A DNA stretch of 64,000 bases, from contig DAIPGN010000003.1 of NCBI GenBank assembly GCA_036771835.1, positions 62,001-126,000 on the forward strand, read 5' to 3'. This document shows, one piece after another, positions 60,997 through 64,000 of this stretch. The DNA comes from UBA4877 sp002399285 (GTDB lineage: Bacteria > Bacillota > Thermoanaerobacteria > Thermoanaerobacterales > UBA4877). The first letter of the stretch is position 1, and each line of letters opens with the position of its first letter. A program made the position numbers and the translations under genes. Below the pieces are notes generated by a model that did no database searches, had not been told where the DNA came from, and worked only from the letters and a program-made list of their open reading frames with translations.

Positions 60997-61740
60997 ATGA
61001 ACAGATATATAAATAAGGAATGCCCGTACTGCCACAAACCCATTACGGTCGACGACAATATCGTGGTCTGCTCGAAGTGCGGCATTGCACACCATGTGGA
61101 CTGCTGGAATGAAAATCATGGCTGCAGCACATACGGCTGTGACGGACAGCCGCATTCGGCGTCGGGTTTCGGCGGTTTCAACTTTTCTCCGGCGGCGGGA
61201 GAGACTGCGGCATACTCCAAAGCCCCGTTGTGGTCCCGCTTCTGGGCAAGCGTACTTGATTCCCTGATAATCGGCGTCATACCTGTCATAGGCGTGATCA
61301 TACTGGCTGTGACGGGATCTGTCGATCTGTTTACTTACGACCGTTATTTTTCTGACTTTACAGGTTATAACGGCGCCTCGATCGGCTTGTATGTATTCGG
61401 CATAATAATATTGATAGGCGGCGGGATATGGGGTTTCGTCTACGATTTTATAAAGGACGGCCTGGGTATGGGGCAAAGTTACGGCAAAAGAGCTGTCGGC
61501 CTCATGGTGGTGGATGTCGCCGACAACACTCCCTGCAGTAAGGGAAAGTCGGCGCTGAGGAATCTGATAATGACTGCATTGTGCGCGGTGCCTTGGATAG
61601 GCCACTTTGTAGAGCCCATCATGGTACTGGCCAACGACAGCGGCAGGCGGCTGGGAGATCTGGCGGCCAATACCCAGGTGGTGAGCGTATCGGAATACAG
61701 AGCGTCCATAAAACAAGAGGACCAGTGGGGAGCGATCTAA
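60997..61740 (+). CDS. RING-type zinc finger fused to RDD membrane domain
   Basis: A 247-residue protein. Residues 1-47 hold a prokaryotic RING finger (CPYCHKPI, CSKCGIAHHVDCW, CSTYGC), and residues 78-230 an RDD domain with about four helices (FWASVLDSLIIGVIPVIG, GQSYGKRAVGLMVVD, RRLGDLAA). RDD proteins include sodium/proton antiporters and transporters of unknown cargo. GGGGG precedes the ATG. A TATAAT at 60955 may be its -10. The stop is inside its terminator. Confidence 0.87.
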   Translation: MNRYINKECPYCHKPITVDDNIVVCSKCGIAHHVDCWNENHGCSTYGCDGQPHSASGFGGFNFSPAAGETAAYSKAPLWSRFWASVLDSLIIGVIPVIGVIILAVTGSVDLFTYDRYFSDFTGYNGASIGLYVFGIIILIGGGIWGFVYDFIKDGLGMGQSYGKRAVGLMVVDVADNTPCSKGKSALRNLIMTALCAVPWIGHFVEPIMVLANDSGRRLGDLAANTQVVSVSEYRASIKQEDQWGAI

Positions 61741-61760
61741 ATCCCCACCGGTCTTTTTTT
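61720..61760 (+). terminator. Terminator of the RING-RDD gene
   Basis: GACCAGTGGGGA and TCCCCACCGGTC make a 12-pair stem with one mismatch around a 10-base loop, followed by seven T. It covers the stop codon and also sits at the end of the facing gene. Confidence 0.85.
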
Positions 61761-61765
61761 ATGTT

Positions 61766-62104
61766 CTATGTTTGTTTTTCTTCCCTTCTTATCAGCGATA
61801 ATATCCCAGCTATTATCAGCAGCACACCGGGCAGTATGTATGCCGCCGATACGGAAATGATGCCCCCTATTCCGGATATCAAAAATATTATGCCCGAAAG
61901 CTTTGGTTTATTTCTCACCATAGCCGCTGCCACAATGCCGAGTATGCTGAATACCACTGCAGCCCAGCCAAGGCCGGATACGGTCTCGTATCCTTCGGCT
62001 TTAAAGGCCTGGCCGACTCCGCCCACGAACAGTGCGAAGCCGGAACTTATAAAGCCGAAGATCCCTCCAAGCAGTCCCAGGACAAATTCAGCGGTTCTGT
62101 TCAT
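61766..62104 (-). CDS. DUF4064 membrane protein
   Basis: A 112-residue protein with four helices; NRTAEFVLGLLGGIFGFISS is the DUF4064 signature. Function unknown. AGGAGG is 8 bases before the ATG at 62104. Directly follows the DUF4352 lipoprotein gene; the ribosome site lies inside that gene's last codons. Confidence 0.85.
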   Translation of the reverse strand: MNRTAEFVLGLLGGIFGFISSGFALFVGGVGQAFKAEGYETVSGLGWAAVVFSILGIVAAAMVRNKPKLSGIIFLISGIGGIISVSAAYILPGVLLIIAGILSLIRREEKQT

Positions 62105-62117
62105 CTCTTCACCCTCC

Positions 62118-62681
62118 TCATCGGTCAAGCTTAACTATGGCCTGGCCGCTTCCCCACACGTCGGCATCAAATATCAGCTCAAGTCCGCCTGCGTTTTCAG
62201 GTATCTCAAACGCAAGCTCGCCCCTCATCTTTCTCCCCGGCGCCAGCTCGCCGTCAAGATTTCCCTTGGTATCATCGGCAATCGTTGAATTATAGTTGTA
62301 TCCCTCGCTGTCAGACAACTTAAACATCATCATTGAACTGATGGTCACAGGCTTATCGGACTCGTTTTCCACAGTAGCATCAACGATATACCATATGTTC
62401 CCTTCGTCAGGCTTCAGAAAGTCGCCTCCCTTTGACGTCCTTGCGCTGTTCACCGTAAATACATAGTCCCCTATGCTTATGGCATCCCCTATTTTGAATG
62501 TCTGCGCCTTTGCGGCCTTTTGTTCACCGTCCGGCTTGCTCTCCGTCTGCGTCGCACTCTCAGACTGCTTTGCAGGCGTACTATCATCGCTTGTCTTCTC
62601 GGGTGAAACAGTCCCGCCGCATCCTGAAAGTAAAATCACTATTAGTACGAACAGCGGAATAAGTTTATATCTCCTCAACAT
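62118..62681 (-). CDS. DUF4352 lipoprotein
   Basis: A 187-residue lipoprotein: signal helix and lipobox LSGCG, a low-complexity linker rich in Ser, Thr and Lys, then an immunoglobulin-like DUF4352 domain (IGDYVFTVNSAR, YIVDATVENESDKPVTIS, LAPGRKMRGELAFEIPE). Such domains are thought to mediate extracellular binding. GGAGGTG is 6 bases before the ATG at 62681. Confidence 0.85.
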   Translation of the reverse strand: MLRRYKLIPLFVLIVILLSGCGGTVSPEKTSDDSTPAKQSESATQTESKPDGEQKAAKAQTFKIGDAISIGDYVFTVNSARTSKGGDFLKPDEGNIWYIVDATVENESDKPVTISSMMMFKLSDSEGYNYNSTIADDTKGNLDGELAPGRKMRGELAFEIPENAGGLELIFDADVWGSGQAIVKLDR

Positions 62682-62769
62682 AAAAAACACCTCCATATAT
62701 TATCTTGATTCAATAATAGCATGGAGGTATGTCATGTTATGGCAATTATTTTAAATGTTGAACCATTAA

Positions 62770-63201
62770 TTACAATTCTTCGTCGTCATCCTCATCATCC
62801 CGGACGATGTTGGGATTGAACACGCCTATCTGGCTCTTCCCCGTCTCGACGGCATTGCCGGCTATATCATCGGCATCCTTGCCGTTATTGCGCTCCATGA
62901 CGGCTTCGACCAGCATACCGAAGTTTACGCCGTATACGACCTTGATGCGTTCGTCTTTCATTGCTTTCATAATAGCCGTATTAAAGGGAGAACCACTCAA
63001 TAAATCGGCAAATATGACGATGTTTTCACAGCCTTCCAATTTATCTATGGCCGCCGTCATATTCCCTTCCAGTTCAACAGCCGTATCCCCGCTGGGAAAG
63101 TTGACGTCAATATATGACTCCTGTTTCCCGAGAACAAGTTCCAACGCCGTAGTGATCCCTCTTGCAAAAGTTCCGTGTCCCGTTACGATTATTCCCGTCA
63201 T
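62770..63201 (-). CDS. PTS mannose-family EIIA component
   Basis: A 143-residue EIIA of the mannose/fructose-sorbose family. His9 in TGHGTFARG is the expected phosphoacceptor; IFADLLSGSPFN and GVNFGMLVEA match. The C-terminus ends in an unusual acidic run (DDEDDDEE). It works with EIIB/C/D subunits probably encoded beyond the right edge. GGAG precedes the ATG at 10 bases. The SIS-domain gene is just upstream. Confidence 0.9.
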   Translation of the reverse strand: MTGIIVTGHGTFARGITTALELVLGKQESYIDVNFPSGDTAVELEGNMTAAIDKLEGCENIVIFADLLSGSPFNTAIMKAMKDERIKVVYGVNFGMLVEAVMERNNGKDADDIAGNAVETGKSQIGVFNPNIVRDDEDDDEEL

Positions 63202-63216
63202 AGTATTGTCGCTCCG

Positions 63217-64000
63217 TTAATTTTGTTTTTCAGGCAAATGTGCCAAAGGCTCATCAAAAGGATTAATATTGGTATCGATGCCGATATCTTTGGCACCCTT
63301 TGCCGCAGCAAATTGAATAGGCACCGTATACATGACCGGAGCAAGGTATTTATTCGTCTTGACGCTGAAAACAACATCTCTGTCGTCTTTATCTATATCC
63401 TTACATGTTATCACATGTACTCTGTCCGTATACTTCTTAAAGGTCTCTCTTATCTGCAGCATTCTTTCAAACTCTGCCTCATCGGAACCGATAAGGAATA
63501 TCGTCTGGCGCTTGTTTAAAGACATTGTCGGACCATGCAGATATTCCTCAATTTCATACCCTAGGGTCGGAATACGGAGCATCTCGCCGATTTTCAGCAT
63601 TCCCTCCAGTGCGGAGCCGTAGTCCAATCCGTAACCCAGCACATAGATTCTGTCGCTGTTTACGATTGTGGCCTTATTGCGGTCATACCAGGCCTCGCCT
63701 TCCTCAATAACCGTGTCGAAGTTATCTGCCAGCGCCTTTGCATCATTCATAGCCCCGCCGTATCGTCCTTCGTCGTAGACTCCCAAAGCCCTTGCCACCG
63801 AAACCGCCCATAAATACAAGGTAAAAACGGTTACGGTATATCCGCGGGTCTCGGGAGGCGTCAATTCCTTACCGCAGAGTAAATGCACGACAATATCAAC
63901 GTGTTTGGTAATTTCACTGTTTAAATCTTCCGTAAGCGCCAAGGTAATATAACCGTCTTGTTTTGCCTGCCGCATCACATCTAAGGTAGAACGGGAAGTT
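63217..64000 (-). CDS. SIS-domain sugar-phosphate isomerase/deglycase (partial)
   Basis: The C-terminal 260 residues or so of a protein with two SIS domains, cut off by the right edge; STLDVMRQAKQDGYITLALT continues an SGTSRST-type motif to the left. TLGYEIEEYLHGPTMSL and the second SIS domain (YVLGYGLDYGSALEG) point to the AgaS/FrlB group, which deaminates or isomerises amino-sugar or fructosamine phosphates. The neighbouring PTS EIIA fits a sugar operon. Start lies outside the window. Confidence 0.85.
   Translation of the reverse strand, partial: TSRSTLDVMRQAKQDGYITLALTEDLNSEITKHVDIVVHLLCGKELTPPETRGYTVTVFTLYLWAVSVARALGVYDEGRYGGAMNDAKALADNFDTVIEEGEAWYDRNKATIVNSDRIYVLGYGLDYGSALEGMLKIGEMLRIPTLGYEIEEYLHGPTMSLNKRQTIFLIGSDEAEFERMLQIRETFKKYTDRVHVITCKDIDKDDRDVVFSVKTNKYLAPVMYTVPIQFAAAKGAKDIGIDTNINPFDEPLAHLPEKQN

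Noticed and set aside
1..64000. CRISPR arrays, prophage genes, transposases or rRNA genes
   Set aside because: None seen: no regular spaced repeats, no integrase or transposase frames, no rRNA landmarks. The dispersed palindromic repeats are not regularly spaced.

Overview
The window looks like the chromosome of a spore-forming, anaerobic Clostridia-type Firmicute. The evidence is spoIIE, yabP, yabQ, yabS and yabT homologues, DUF6514 and DUF4186 genes, a pseudo-paired alr-mazE-mazF block, split transketolase subunits, SLH/CsaB surface anchoring, B12-dependent propionate/succinate chemistry and many TTG starts behind strong GGAGG ribosome sites. Genus is not determinable by reading; base composition is moderate in GC and most genes are on the minus strand.

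Layout: 1-4.4 kb is a methylmalonyl-CoA operon (mutase large and small subunits, MeaB, epimerase, carboxyltransferase running off the left edge). 4.7-6.2 kb has an orphan cytosolic histidine kinase and an FlK-like thioesterase. 6.4-14.3 kb is the classical spoIIE-yabS-yabT-tilS-hpt-ftsH cluster, with a Spo0A-style spoIIE promoter. 14.4-17.7 kb is a two-gene operon (N-terminal-B12 mutase-like protein and opine-type dehydrogenase) behind two tandem c-di-AMP (ydaO/yuaA) riboswitches. 17.8-24.1 kb is a mosaic of small units: an orphan 475-residue protein, a CapA lipoprotein, DUF2148 ferredoxin, MazG-like NTPase, PflX-like radical SAM, GNAT, DUF402 and DUF445.

24.1-33.2 kb is a sugar uptake regulon: ROK kinase, substrate-binding lipoprotein, permease, ATPase, a second ABC ATPase that has lost its nucleotide-binding motifs, and a YesM/YesN two-component pair. 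33.6 kb holds a GAPDH homologue lacking the catalytic Cys, His and Arg. 34.7-38.1 kb carries DUF4186, three tRNAs (Met, fMet, Leu) with a perfect sigma-A promoter, ppx and yabR-divIC-yabQ-yabP, normally next to spoIIE but here about 21 kb away. 38.1-40.6 kb is a molybdenum-cofactor group (XdhC, MocA, MoeA-like). 40.7-51.5 kb has a GH18-SLH protein, an MFS exporter, split transketolase, thioredoxin reductase, YitT, a CsaB-TagA fusion and a DUF5693 membrane protein. 51.7-58.5 kb has an exported protein plus chemoreceptor, then mazF-mazE-alr-nnr-acpS. 58.9-64 kb has an SDR, small proteins, a dehydrogenase remnant, RING-RDD and DUF4064/DUF4352 proteins and a PTS EIIA plus SIS-domain sugar gene running off the right edge.

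Two genome-wide signatures overlie the genes. One is a family of imperfect-palindrome repeats (44-151 bp, ends CAGGCCGTGAC / CGGTCTG) that repeatedly lies between a stop codon and its terminator. The other is a highly iterated 9-mer GGCCWGGCC (31 copies found by eye), used in several reading frames. The strongest candidates for new biology are the c-di-AMP-controlled opine dehydrogenase/B12 operon and the motif-less ABC ATPase joined to the YesMN sugar regulon.
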